Source: Streptomyces radiopugnans | GTDB lineage: Bacteria; Actinomycetota; Actinomycetes; Streptomycetales; Streptomycetaceae | Assembly (NCBI RefSeq): GCF_900110735.1 | Contig: NZ_FOET01000010.1 | Span: 1 to 64,000, forward strand | DNA: 64,000 bases | Direction of reading: 5' to 3' | The notes under the pieces: model-generated | Told to the model about the DNA's origin: nothing | Databases searched by the model: none | Seen by the model: the letters and a program-made list of their open reading frames with translations, nothing else | Position numbers and translations under genes: made by a program | Shown here: positions 16,377-24,406 of the stretch, piece by piece | How the letters are laid out: each line of letters opens with the position of its first letter | Position numbering within the stretch: position 1 is the first letter of the stretch

Positions 16377-19172
16377 ATGCCCGCCAAGAAGACCCCGCGA
16401 CGCGCCCGCCTTCTCGTGATCGCAGTCGTGCTGCTGCTCGTGGCGGGCGTCGGCTACGGCGCCTACTGGAGCGTCGGCACCGTCCGCGCGTCCTTCCCCC
16501 AGACCACCGGCTCGGTACAGCTCGACGGCCTCTCCGCCCCGGTCACCGTCAAACGCGACGAGCACGGCATACCCCAGCTCTACGCCGACAGCGCCGAGGA
16601 CCTCTTCCGCGCCCAGGGCTACGTCCACGCCCAGGACCGCTTCTGGGAGATGGACGTACGGCGGCACCTGACGGCCGGCCGGCTGTCGGAGATGTTCGGC
16701 GAGAGCCAGGTCGAGACCGACGCCTTCCTGCGCACCCTGGGCTGGCGGAAGGTGGCGCAGGAGGAGTACGACACCAAGCTGTCGGAGACGACCAAGAAGT
16801 ACCTGCTGGCCTACGCCGAGGGCGTCAACGCCTACCTGGGCGGCCGCAGCGGCGCGGAACTCTCCCTGGAGTACGCGGCCCTCGGCTTCGTCAGCGACTA
16901 CAAGCCGCACAAGTGGTCGCCGGTGGACTCCGTCGCCTGGCTCAAGGCCATGGCCTGGGACCTGCGCGGCAACATGCAGGACGAGATAGACCGGGCCCTG
17001 CTCTCCAGCCGCCTGACGAACAAGCAGATCGAGGCGCTCTACCCGGACTACCCCTACGACCGGAACAAGCCGATCGTCCGGGACGGCGCCGTCAGCGCCC
17101 TCGACGGCGCCTACGACCCGAAGGGCACCGCTCCGCAGGACGGGGGCGCCGCGCAGAACGGCACCGCGGACCCGGGTACCGCGGACCCCGGCACAGCCGT
17201 CCCCGGCGGGACCGCCTCCCCCGGCGGCGCCGCCCAGGACGCCCCGGCGGACCAGACCGGTCAGGGCGTGCAGACCCAGCTCGCGGCCCTGGCCGCCTCC
17301 CTCGACTCCATCCCGGCCCTCCTCGGCCCCAGCGGCGACGGCATCGGCTCCAACTCCTGGGTCGTCTCCGGCGAGTACACGACCACCGGCAAACCGCTGC
17401 TCGCCAACGACCCGCACCTGGCCCCGCAGCTCCCTTCCCTCTGGTACCAGATGGGCCTGCACTGCAACTCGGTCGGCGAGGCCTGCCCCTTCGACGTCGC
17501 GGGCTTCACCTTCTCCGGCATGCCCGGCGTGATAATCGGCCACAACCAGGACATCTCCTGGGGCTTCACCAACCTCGGCGCCGACGTCACCGACCTGTAC
17601 CTGGAGAAGATCGAGAACGGGACGTACCTCTACGACGGCAAGAAGGTCCCGTACGACACCCGCGAGGAGGTCATCAAGGTCGCGGGCGGCGAGGACCGCA
17701 AGATCACCGTCCGCTCCACCCGCCACGGCCCCCTCGTCTCCGACCGCAGCGGCGAGCTGGCCGGCGTCGGCGACCACGCCCCCGTCGGCGACGTCGCCCC
17801 CGACCGCGGCAAGGGCTACGCCGTCGCGCTGCGCTGGACGGCGCTGGAGCCCTCCAGAACGATGGACGCGGTCTTCGAGCTGAACGCCGCCGGCGACTTC
17901 GACGGATTCCGCGAGGCGGCCCGGAAGTTCGCCGTCCCCTCCCAGAACCTGGTCTACGCCGACACCGAGGGCAACATCGGCTACCAGGCGCCCGGCCGCA
18001 TCCCGGTCCGCGCCGAGGGCCACGACGGCCGCTACCCGGCGCCCGGCTGGGACTCGGACTACGAGTGGGAGAGCTACATACCGCAGGAGGCCCTGCCCTG
18101 GGAGTACAACCCGGAGCGCGGCTACATCGTCACCGCCAACCAGGCCGTGATCGACGCCGGGAAGTACCCCTACCCGCTCACCGAGGACTGGGGCTACGGC
18201 GCGCGCAGCCAGCGGATCGACGACCTCATCCAGTCCAAGATCAAGGACGGCGGCAAGGTCTCCACGGACGACATGCGCACCATGCAGCTGGACAACAGCA
18301 GCGAGATAGCCAAGATCCTGGTGCCCTACCTGCTGAAGATCGACGTCAAGGACCCCTACGTCCGCCAGGCGCAGGAGCTCCTGGAGGGCTGGGACTACAC
18401 CCAGGACGCCGACTCCGCGCCCGCCGCCTACTTCAACGGCGTGTGGCGCAACCTCCTCAAGCTCGGCTTCGGCAACAAGCTCCCCAAGGAGGTCCGCGTC
18501 GAGGGCGAGTGCCTGCGGGTCCGCCCGGCCGACGAGTCCGGGCCCATCGAGGACCTGAGCGGCAACCCGCGCACCGTCCGCGAGTGCGGCACCCGCGCCC
18601 CGGAGTCCGCGCAGCCCGACGGCGGCGACCGCTGGTACGAGGTCGTGCGCACGCTGCTGGACGAGCCCGACAGCGGCTGGTGGACCCCGGGCAGCCGCTT
18701 CGAGGAGGGCGAGGGCGACCGCGACGCGCTGCTGGCCCGCGCCATGAAGGACGCCCGCTGGGAGCTGACCACCAAGCTCGGCAAGGACATCGAGACCTGG
18801 AGCTGGGGCCGTCTGCACCGGCTGATGCTCCAGAACCAGACCCTGGGCACCGAGGGCCCCGGCTTCGTCCAGCACCTGCTCAACCGCGGTCCCTGGGACC
18901 TCGGCGGCGGCGAGGCGGCCGTCAACGCCACCGGCTGGAACGCGGCGGGCGGCTACGAGGTGGTCTGGGTGCCGTCGATGCGGATGGTGGTCAACCTGGC
19001 CGACCTCGACGAGTCGAGCTGGATCAACCTCGCCGGCGCCTCCGGTCACGCCTACCACGCCAACTACGTGGACCAGACGGACATCTGGGCCGAGGGCGGG
19101 CAGCTGGACTGGGCGTTCAGCCCGGACGCCGTCGAGGACGCCACCGAGGACACCATGGCCCTCACCCCGTGA
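16377..19172 (+). CDS. Secreted penicillin-acylase family Ntn hydrolase (S45)
   Basis: A 931-aa precursor exported through an N-terminal hydrophobic signal/anchor (LLVIAVVLLLVAGVGYGAYW). Family S45 enzymes cleave themselves to expose an N-terminal Ser: here Ser325 in GIGSNSWVV. Further conserved parts are VKRDEHGIPQLYA, AQGYVHAQDRFWEMD, NDPHL and ITANQ-like VTANQAV. Just before the nucleophile is a spacer of about 50 residues rich in Gly/Ala/Pro/Thr (TADPGTADPGTA), presumably excised. Natural substrate may be an acyl-homoserine lactone, an N-acylated peptide or an antibiotic; not decidable here. ATG at 16377 follows GAAGGA. Confidence 0.9.
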   Translation: MPAKKTPRRARLLVIAVVLLLVAGVGYGAYWSVGTVRASFPQTTGSVQLDGLSAPVTVKRDEHGIPQLYADSAEDLFRAQGYVHAQDRFWEMDVRRHLTAGRLSEMFGESQVETDAFLRTLGWRKVAQEEYDTKLSETTKKYLLAYAEGVNAYLGGRSGAELSLEYAALGFVSDYKPHKWSPVDSVAWLKAMAWDLRGNMQDEIDRALLSSRLTNKQIEALYPDYPYDRNKPIVRDGAVSALDGAYDPKGTAPQDGGAAQNGTADPGTADPGTAVPGGTASPGGAAQDAPADQTGQGVQTQLAALAASLDSIPALLGPSGDGIGSNSWVVSGEYTTTGKPLLANDPHLAPQLPSLWYQMGLHCNSVGEACPFDVAGFTFSGMPGVIIGHNQDISWGFTNLGADVTDLYLEKIENGTYLYDGKKVPYDTREEVIKVAGGEDRKITVRSTRHGPLVSDRSGELAGVGDHAPVGDVAPDRGKGYAVALRWTALEPSRTMDAVFELNAAGDFDGFREAARKFAVPSQNLVYADTEGNIGYQAPGRIPVRAEGHDGRYPAPGWDSDYEWESYIPQEALPWEYNPERGYIVTANQAVIDAGKYPYPLTEDWGYGARSQRIDDLIQSKIKDGGKVSTDDMRTMQLDNSSEIAKILVPYLLKIDVKDPYVRQAQELLEGWDYTQDADSAPAAYFNGVWRNLLKLGFGNKLPKEVRVEGECLRVRPADESGPIEDLSGNPRTVRECGTRAPESAQPDGGDRWYEVVRTLLDEPDSGWWTPGSRFEEGEGDRDALLARAMKDARWELTTKLGKDIETWSWGRLHRLMLQNQTLGTEGPGFVQHLLNRGPWDLGGGEAAVNATGWNAAGGYEVVWVPSMRMVVNLADLDESSWINLAGASGHAYHANYVDQTDIWAEGGQLDWAFSPDAVEDATEDTMALTP

Positions 19173-19215
19173 CGTCGTGACCCCGCGGCGCCGCGACCGC
19201 GGCGCCGTCACCAGC

Positions 19216-19233
19216 GGCCCGGCCGGCCGGGCC
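19216..19233. terminator. 18-bp perfect palindrome between convergent genes
   Basis: GGCCCGGCCGGCCGGGCC lies between the stops of the acylase gene (+) and the 5-FCL gene (-), possibly acting as a bidirectional terminator. It has no loop of its own and no T-run. Confidence 0.35.
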
Positions 19234-19273
19234 CACCGCCCGGACCCCGCCGCGAGCCCCGCGCCCGCCGGTC

Positions 19274-19951
19274 TCACGCCGTGAAGCGGTGCACCCCCTC
19301 GGGGGTCACCGCGGCGTGCACCGGACGGTCGTGGGGCTCCGCCGGCACCCGGCGCAGGTACTCGCCCGAGTGCAGCAGCACCACCAGCGCGGGGGCGGCC
19401 CCGGACGCCTCGATCCGGGCCAGCGCCCGGTCGTAGCTGCCCCCGCCGCGCCCCAGGCGCATTCCGCGCCGGTCCACCGCCAGGCCCGGCAGCAGCACGA
19501 CATCGGCCCCGGTCACGGCCTGCGGCCCGAGCCGCGGACCGGTGGGCTCCAGCAGCCCCCGGCGGGCGGGGGAGAGGTACTCGGCGCCCTCGTACGCGGC
19601 CCAGTCCAGGTCGTCGTCCGGCAGCAGCACCGGAAGCAGCACGCGTACGCCGCGCCAGTGCAGTTCGTCCACCAGCGCGCGGGTGTCGGGCTCGCGTCCC
19701 ACCGAGACGTACGCGGCGACGGTGCGCGCCCCGGCCAGTTCGGGCAGTTCCAGGGCGTGCCGGGCGAGCGCGCCGGCGACCCGGTGGACGCCGTCCTCCG
19801 GCAGGTGGGCCCGCGCCGCCAGAAGTGCGCGCCGCAGCGCCCGCTTCTCGCCGGCCGCCGTCCCCGGTGCCGTTTCCGCCGCCGCCTCCGGTGTCGTCTC
19901 CGGTGCCGCCCGCGTACCCCGGTGTGCTCCGGTGGTTCCGTCGTCCTTCAC
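19274..19951 (-). CDS. 5-formyltetrahydrofolate cyclo-ligase
   Basis: A 225-aa enzyme that converts 5-formyl-THF to 5,10-methenyl-THF with ATP. GEKRALRRALLAAR near residues 34-47 is the N-terminal nucleotide/folate segment, and the LPGLAVDRRGMRLGRGGGSYDR region is the family signature (seen as LPGLAVD, GMRLGRGGGSYDR). The first 30 residues are a nonconserved Ala/Thr/Glu-rich extension. GTG at 19951 follows GGGGAG by 11 nt; an ATG between them opens a four-codon frame that ends across the GTG. Divergent from galU, as in mycobacteria. Confidence 0.88.
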   Translation of the reverse strand: MKDDGTTGAHRGTRAAPETTPEAAAETAPGTAAGEKRALRRALLAARAHLPEDGVHRVAGALARHALELPELAGARTVAAYVSVGREPDTRALVDELHWRGVRVLLPVLLPDDDLDWAAYEGAEYLSPARRGLLEPTGPRLGPQAVTGADVVLLPGLAVDRRGMRLGRGGGSYDRALARIEASGAAPALVVLLHSGEYLRRVPAEPHDRPVHAAVTPEGVHRFTA

Positions 19952-20109
19952 GCGGTGTTCATCTCCCCGGCTCGATTACGCCAGTCCCTCGCCATGGCAG
20001 GCGCATTATCATCCTGATGGCGCGCCAGCGCGGCCCCGAGCGCCGGGACGACTCCCCGTGAACCGCAACGGACCAGTCAGACATGCGCGTTACGTCACAA
20101 ACCAACGGC

Positions 20110-20115
20110 TATGGT
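20110..20115 (+). promoter_or_regulatory. -10 box TATGGT, leaderless galU
   Basis: TATGGT ends 6 nt before the galU ATG, with no Shine-Dalgarno between, so transcription should begin at or next to the A of ATG. Confidence 0.55.
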
Positions 20116-20121
20116 GCAGAC

Positions 20122-21027
20122 ATGACTACCTCGCGTACACGGCGGATCACCAAGGCCGTCATCCCGGCCGCCGGGCTCGGCACCCGCTTCCTTCCGGCGA
20201 CGAAGGCCACCCCGAAGGAGATGCTGCCGGTCGTCGACAAGCCCGCGATCCAGTACGTGGTGGAGGAGGCCGTCACCGCCGGCCTCCCCGACGTCCTGAT
20301 GGTCACCGGCCGCAACAAGCGCCCGCTGGAGGACCACTTCGACCGCAACTACGAGCTGGAGGAGGTGCTGCGCAGCAAGGGCGACGAGACCAAGCTCACC
20401 CGCGTCCAGGAGTCCACCGACCTGGCCACCATCCACTACGTGCGCCAGGGCGACCCCAGGGGCCTGGGCCACGCGGTGCTGTGCGCCGCCCCGCACGTCG
20501 GCGACCAGCCCTTCGCCGTCCTCCTCGGCGACGACCTCATCGACGCGCGCGACCCGCTGCTGTCGAGGATGATCGAGGTCCAGGAGACCTACGGCGGCAG
20601 CGTCGTGGCGCTGCTGGAGGTCGACCCGGACAGCATCCACCTCTACGGCTGCGCCGTCGCCGAGCCCACCGGCGACGACGACGTCGTGCGCGTGTCGGAC
20701 CTGGTGGAGAAGCCCTCCCGCGAGGACGCCCCCAGCAACCTGGCCGTCATCGGCCGCTACGTCCTGGACTCGGCCGTCTTCGAGGTGCTGCGCAAGACCG
20801 AGCCCGGCCGCGGCGGCGAGATCCAGCTCACCGACGCCCTCCAGACCCTCGCCGCCGACCCGTCCATCGGCGGCCCGGTCCACGGTGTGGTATTCAAAGG
20901 CCGCCGCTACGACACCGGCGACCGCGGGGACTACCTCCGCGCCATCGTCAGGCTGGCGAGCGAGCGCGAGGACCTGGGCCCGGACTTCCGCGCCTGGCTG
21001 CGAGACTTCGTCAAAGAGGAGCTGTAG
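20122..21027 (+). CDS. galU: UTP-glucose-1-phosphate uridylyltransferase GalU
   Basis: A 301-aa cytosolic nucleotidyltransferase making UDP-glucose from UTP and glucose-1-phosphate, for glycans and cell-envelope sugars. The N-terminal PAAGLGTRFLPATKATPKEM is the nucleotide-binding signature; VVDKPAIQYVVEEA, LGDDLIDA and VEKPSREDAPSN follow as in family members. The ATG at 20122 lies 6 nt after a TATGGT box and appears leaderless; the longer frame from 20083 adds an unlikely leader. The next gene (glp/moeA) starts 4 nt after the stop, so the two are cotranscribed. Confidence 0.93.
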   Translation: MTTSRTRRITKAVIPAAGLGTRFLPATKATPKEMLPVVDKPAIQYVVEEAVTAGLPDVLMVTGRNKRPLEDHFDRNYELEEVLRSKGDETKLTRVQESTDLATIHYVRQGDPRGLGHAVLCAAPHVGDQPFAVLLGDDLIDARDPLLSRMIEVQETYGGSVVALLEVDPDSIHLYGCAVAEPTGDDDVVRVSDLVEKPSREDAPSNLAVIGRYVLDSAVFEVLRKTEPGRGGEIQLTDALQTLAADPSIGGPVHGVVFKGRRYDTGDRGDYLRAIVRLASEREDLGPDFRAWLRDFVKEEL

Positions 21028-21031
21028 GCAC

Positions 21032-22492
21032 TTGAGCCGTACCTGGTCCGTCGACGAGCACCTGGCCGACGTCCTGCGGTCGGTGGGCCCGCTGGAGCCC
21101 ATCGAGCTGCACCTGCTCGACGCCCAGGGCTGCGTGCTCACCGAGGACGTCCTGGTACCCGTCTCCCTGCCGCCCTTCGACAACAGCTCCATGGACGGCT
21201 ACGCGGTGCGCGTCGCCGACGTGGAGAAGGCGGGCGAGGACGCCCCGGCGGTGCTGGAGGTCGTCGGCGATGTCGCGGCGGGCGCAGGCCGGCTGCCCGA
21301 GGTCGGCCCCGGCCAGGCCGCCCGCGTGATGACCGGCGCGCCGCTGCCGCCCGGCGCCGAGGCCGTCGTCCCCGTGGAGTGGACCGACGGCGGCGCCGGC
21401 GGCGGCCCGGCCGACGCCATGGCCGCCCACAGCGCCGACCCGTCCGGCGCGGCCGGCGAGGTCCGCGTCCACCGCCCGGTGACGGCGCGGCAGTACGTGC
21501 GGGGCAAGGGGAGTGACGTACGCGCCGGCTCCGTGGCCCTGGAGGCCGGCACCGTCCTGGGCCCGGCGCAGATCGGCCTGCTGGCCGCCGTCGGCTGCGG
21601 CACCGTCACCGTACGGCCGCGCCCGCGCGTGGTGGTGCTCTCCACCGGCAGCGAACTGGTCCGCCCCGGCGCGCCGTTGGGCCCCGGCCAGATCCACGAC
21701 TCCAACAGCTTCGCCCTGACCGCCGCCGCCCGCGACGCCGGCGCCATCGCCTACCGCGTCGGCGCGGTCGCCGACGACGCGGCCGCCCTGCGCACCGTCA
21801 TCGAGGACCAGCTCGCCCGTGCCGACGCCATCGTGACCAGCGGCGGCGTCAGCGTCGGCGCGTACGACGTGGTCAAGGAGGCGCTCACCGGCCTGGAGGG
21901 CACCGTGCTGGGCGGTGCCGAGCCGCCGGGCGACGGGGACGGCGGAGAAGACGGGGACGGCGGGGGCGCCGGGGAGTCCGGGGTCCCCGAGGCCTCCGAG
22001 GGCGCCACCGGCACCGACGGCGCGCCGCGGTCCCCCGGCGCGCACCGCACGGGCCGGCCCCCCGCCCACGTGGAGTTCCGCCGCCTGGCCATGCAGCCCG
22101 GCAAGCCGCAGGGCTTCGGCCTGGTCGGCCCCGACCGGATCCCGCTGTTCGCCCTCCCCGGCAACCCGGTCAGCTCCTACGTCTCCTTCGAGCTGTTCGT
22201 CCGCCCCGCCCTGCGCGCCCTGATGGGCCTGGAACCCGTCACCCGGCGCACGGTCACCGCCCGCCTGGAGTGCGAGGAGCCGATCGCCTCCCCGGAGGGC
22301 AAGCGCCAGTTCCTGCGCGGCCGGTACCGGCCCCCGGCCGCCGGGGAGGAGCACGGCACGGTCCGCCCGGTGGGCGGCCCCGGTTCCCACCTGCTGGGCT
22401 CCCTGGCCCGCGCCGACGCCCTGGTCGTCGTACCCGAGCGGACCACGGAGGTCGCCCGGGGCGACGAACTGGAGGTCGTGCTCCTGGACTGA
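21032..22492 (+). CDS. glp: MoeA/gephyrin-like molybdotransferase, candidate division protein Glp
   Basis: A 486-aa MoeA-fold protein: LPPFDNSSMDGYAVR (domain I/II motif), MTGAPLPPGAEAVVPVE, the MoCF-like domain with STGSELVRPG and TSGGVSVGAYDVVKEAL, then LPGNPVSSYVSFELF and a C-terminal beta domain. By position (galU-moeA-rimJ-membrane protein) it corresponds to M. tuberculosis moeA1 and to Corynebacterium Glp, a repurposed MoeA that binds FtsZ and a membrane receptor GlpR. Whether it still inserts molybdenum is open; moaC and mogA follow directly. Unusual: a Gly/Asp/Glu-rich insert of about 50 residues near residue 310. Start TTG at 21032, 4 nt after galU. Confidence 0.87.
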   Translation: MSRTWSVDEHLADVLRSVGPLEPIELHLLDAQGCVLTEDVLVPVSLPPFDNSSMDGYAVRVADVEKAGEDAPAVLEVVGDVAAGAGRLPEVGPGQAARVMTGAPLPPGAEAVVPVEWTDGGAGGGPADAMAAHSADPSGAAGEVRVHRPVTARQYVRGKGSDVRAGSVALEAGTVLGPAQIGLLAAVGCGTVTVRPRPRVVVLSTGSELVRPGAPLGPGQIHDSNSFALTAAARDAGAIAYRVGAVADDAAALRTVIEDQLARADAIVTSGGVSVGAYDVVKEALTGLEGTVLGGAEPPGDGDGGEDGDGGGAGESGVPEASEGATGTDGAPRSPGAHRTGRPPAHVEFRRLAMQPGKPQGFGLVGPDRIPLFALPGNPVSSYVSFELFVRPALRALMGLEPVTRRTVTARLECEEPIASPEGKRQFLRGRYRPPAAGEEHGTVRPVGGPGSHLLGSLARADALVVVPERTTEVARGDELEVVLLD

Positions 22493-22556
22493 GGCGGCGG
22501 TGCCCGCGCCGCGGCGGGTACCGTTGTCGTCCGGAGCGGACCGACGCGGGAGAGCG

Positions 22557-23066
22557 ATGAGCAGCGCGCGACAGGGGAGTCCAACGGACGGGGCAGCCGG
22601 CCTCACCCACATCGACGAGGCGGGCGCGGCCCGGATGGTCGACGTCTCGGCCAAGGACGTCACCGCCCGCACGGCGCGCGCCACCGGCCGCGTACGCGTC
22701 TCCCCCAGGGTGGTGGAGCTGCTGCGCGGCGAGGGCGTGCCCAAGGGCGACGCGCTCTCGGTCGCCCGTATCGCCGGGATCATGGGCGCCAAGCGCACCC
22801 CCGACCTCGTACCGCTGTGCCACCCGCTGGCGCTGTCCGGAGTGAAGGTCGACCTCGCCGTCGCCGACGACGCGGTGGAGATCGCGGCCACGGTCAGGAC
22901 CACCGACCGCACGGGCGTGGAGATGGAGGCGCTGACGGCCGTGTCGGTCGCGGCGCTGACGGTCGTCGACATGGTCAAGGCCGTCGACAAGGGGGCCGTC
23001 ATCACGGACGTGCGGGTGGAGGAGAAGACCGGGGGAGCCTCCGGGGACTGGAGCCGCGGCCGATGA
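22557..23066 (+). CDS. moaC: Cyclic pyranopterin monophosphate synthase MoaC
   Basis: A 169-aa enzyme converting the MoaA product to cyclic pyranopterin monophosphate in molybdenum cofactor synthesis. Family motifs: MVDVSAKDVTARTARA, GIMGAKRTPDLVPLCHPL with the catalytic region, VRTTDRTGVEMEALTAVSVAALTVVDM (read in parts), and the active-site KAVDKGAVI lysines. ATG at 22557 follows GGGAG. The TGA overlaps the next ATG as ATGA, indicating coupled translation with mogA. Confidence 0.93.
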   Translation: MSSARQGSPTDGAAGLTHIDEAGAARMVDVSAKDVTARTARATGRVRVSPRVVELLRGEGVPKGDALSVARIAGIMGAKRTPDLVPLCHPLALSGVKVDLAVADDAVEIAATVRTTDRTGVEMEALTAVSVAALTVVDMVKAVDKGAVITDVRVEEKTGGASGDWSRGR

Positions 23067-23611
23067 CCGAGCCCGCACCCGCCCAGGCGCCCGCGCCCGC
23101 TTCCGGCCCCGTGCCCATGGGCCGCCGAGCCCTCGCCGTCACCGTCTCCAACCGCGCCGCCGCGGGCGTCTACTCCGACACCACCGGCCCGCTGCTGGCC
23201 GAGGCCCTGCGAGCGCTGGGCTTCGCCACCGACGGCCCGCGCGTCGTCCCCGACGGCGAGCCCGTCCAGGACGTGCTGCGCGAGGCCGTGGCCGACGGCT
23301 ACGCCGTGGTGCTCACCACCGGCGGCACCGGCATCTCGCCCACCGACCGCACCCCGGAGATGACCCGGGCCGTGCTCGACCACGAGGTCCCCGGCATCCC
23401 CGAGGCCATCCGCGCCGCCGGGAGGCCCAAGGTGCCCACCGCCGCCCTCTCGCGCGGCGTCGCGGGCGTCGCCGGCCGCACCCTGATCGTCAACCTCCCC
23501 GGCTCCACCGGAGGCGTACGCGACGGCCTGGCGGTCCTGGAGCCCCTGCTGCCGCACGCCGTGGACCAGATCCACGGCGGCGACCACCCCAGGAAGGACG
23601 CACCCCACTGA
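23063..23611 (+). CDS. mogA: MogA/MoaB family molybdopterin adenylyltransferase-like protein
   Basis: A 182-aa MoCF-domain protein that adenylylates molybdopterin before metal insertion. Motifs: VTVSNRAAAGVYSDTTGP, VVLTTGGTGISPTDRTPE (the GGTG-x-SxxD signature), SRGVAGVAGRTLIVNLPGS. It has an Ala/Pro-rich N-terminal extension of about 20 residues. The ATG is inside an ATGA overlap with moaC, and its TGA overlaps the next gene's CTG as CTGA, so four reading frames here are chained tightly. Confidence 0.9.
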   Translation: MTEPAPAQAPAPASGPVPMGRRALAVTVSNRAAAGVYSDTTGPLLAEALRALGFATDGPRVVPDGEPVQDVLREAVADGYAVVLTTGGTGISPTDRTPEMTRAVLDHEVPGIPEAIRAAGRPKVPTAALSRGVAGVAGRTLIVNLPGSTGGVRDGLAVLEPLLPHAVDQIHGGDHPRKDAPH

Positions 23612-24234
23612 ACGCACCCTGGCCGGTCGAGCTGACGGACGGTGACATCACCCTCCGCCCCATAAGGCTGCGCGACCACCGCGTCTGGCGCGAGGTGAAC
23701 CAGCGCAACCGCGACTGGCTGCGCCCCTGGGAGGCCACCGTCCCGCCCGCCCTGCCCGGCCGCCTGCCGCCGCGCCGCCCGACGTACCGGCAGATGGTCC
23801 GGCATCTGCGGACGGAGGCGCAGGCGGGCCGGATGCTGCCCTTCGTGATCGAGTACCGCGGTCGGCTGGTCGGCCAGCTCACCGTCGCGGGCATCACCTG
23901 GGGCTCGATGTGCTCGGGCCACATCGGTTACTGGGTGGACCGGGAAGTGGCCGGACGCGGTGTGATGCCGACGGCCGTCGCGCTCGCCGTGGACCACTGC
24001 TTCCGCACCGTCGGACTGCACCGTATCGAGGTCTGCATCCGCCCGGAGAACGGGCCGAGCCGGCGGGTGGTGGAGAAACTCGGATTCCGCGAGGAAGGAC
24101 TGCGGACGCGTTATCTGCACATCGACGGCGCCTGGCGCGACCACCTGGTCTACGCGCTGACCACGGAGGACGTCCCCGAGGGCCTGCTGAACCGCTGGCA
24201 CCGGCGCTCTCTTCCCGGCGCCTCGCAGAAATAA
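23608..24234 (+). CDS. RimJ-like GNAT N-acetyltransferase, probable CTG start
   Basis: A 208-aa GNAT protein of the RimJ/RimL ribosomal-protein alanine acetyltransferase type (MRHLRTEAQAG-like helix, VGQLTVAGITWGS, IGYWVDREVAGRGVMPTAVALAVDH, RIEVCIRPENGPSRRVVEKLGF, read in parts). The conserved beginning WPVELTDGDITLRPIRLRDHRVWREVNQRNRDW requires starting at the CTG at 23608, which overlaps the mogA TGA (CTGA) and has AGGAAGGA 9 nt upstream; the first GTG (23695) would delete beta-strand 1. It occupies the slot of rimJ (Rv0995) between moeA1 and the membrane protein in mycobacteria. Confidence 0.85.
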   Translation: MNAPWPVELTDGDITLRPIRLRDHRVWREVNQRNRDWLRPWEATVPPALPGRLPPRRPTYRQMVRHLRTEAQAGRMLPFVIEYRGRLVGQLTVAGITWGSMCSGHIGYWVDREVAGRGVMPTAVALAVDHCFRTVGLHRIEVCIRPENGPSRRVVEKLGFREEGLRTRYLHIDGAWRDHLVYALTTEDVPEGLLNRWHRRSLPGASQK

Positions 24235-24393
24235 AATAAATGTTCGATATTGCCTGAGGGCAAGACACCCTACAGTCATCGGCCGGACACATTCGCGGAG
24301 GCAGGCCGCCGTAATCACGAAAAACGGTTGAGATATCAGCCGGATCGTGCGACACACCGCGCCAATTGGCGTATCACCTTCGCGAAACCCCTC

Positions 24394-24399
24394 TACCGT
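24394..24399 (+). promoter_or_regulatory. -10 box TACCGT, leaderless sepX
   Basis: TACCGT ends 7 nt before the GTG of the SepX-like gene. The preceding 170 bp are locally AT-rich (AAATAAAATAAATG at the end of the rimJ-like gene), consistent with an independent promoter. Confidence 0.5.
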
Positions 24400-24406
24400 G
24401 TGGTGG

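Noticed and set aside
14553..19277. 1,500-codon minus-strand open frame opposite the acylase gene
   Set aside because: Val/Gly/Asp/Arg-rich translation without domain motifs; the acylase and antiporter frames have clear family motifs and codon bias.
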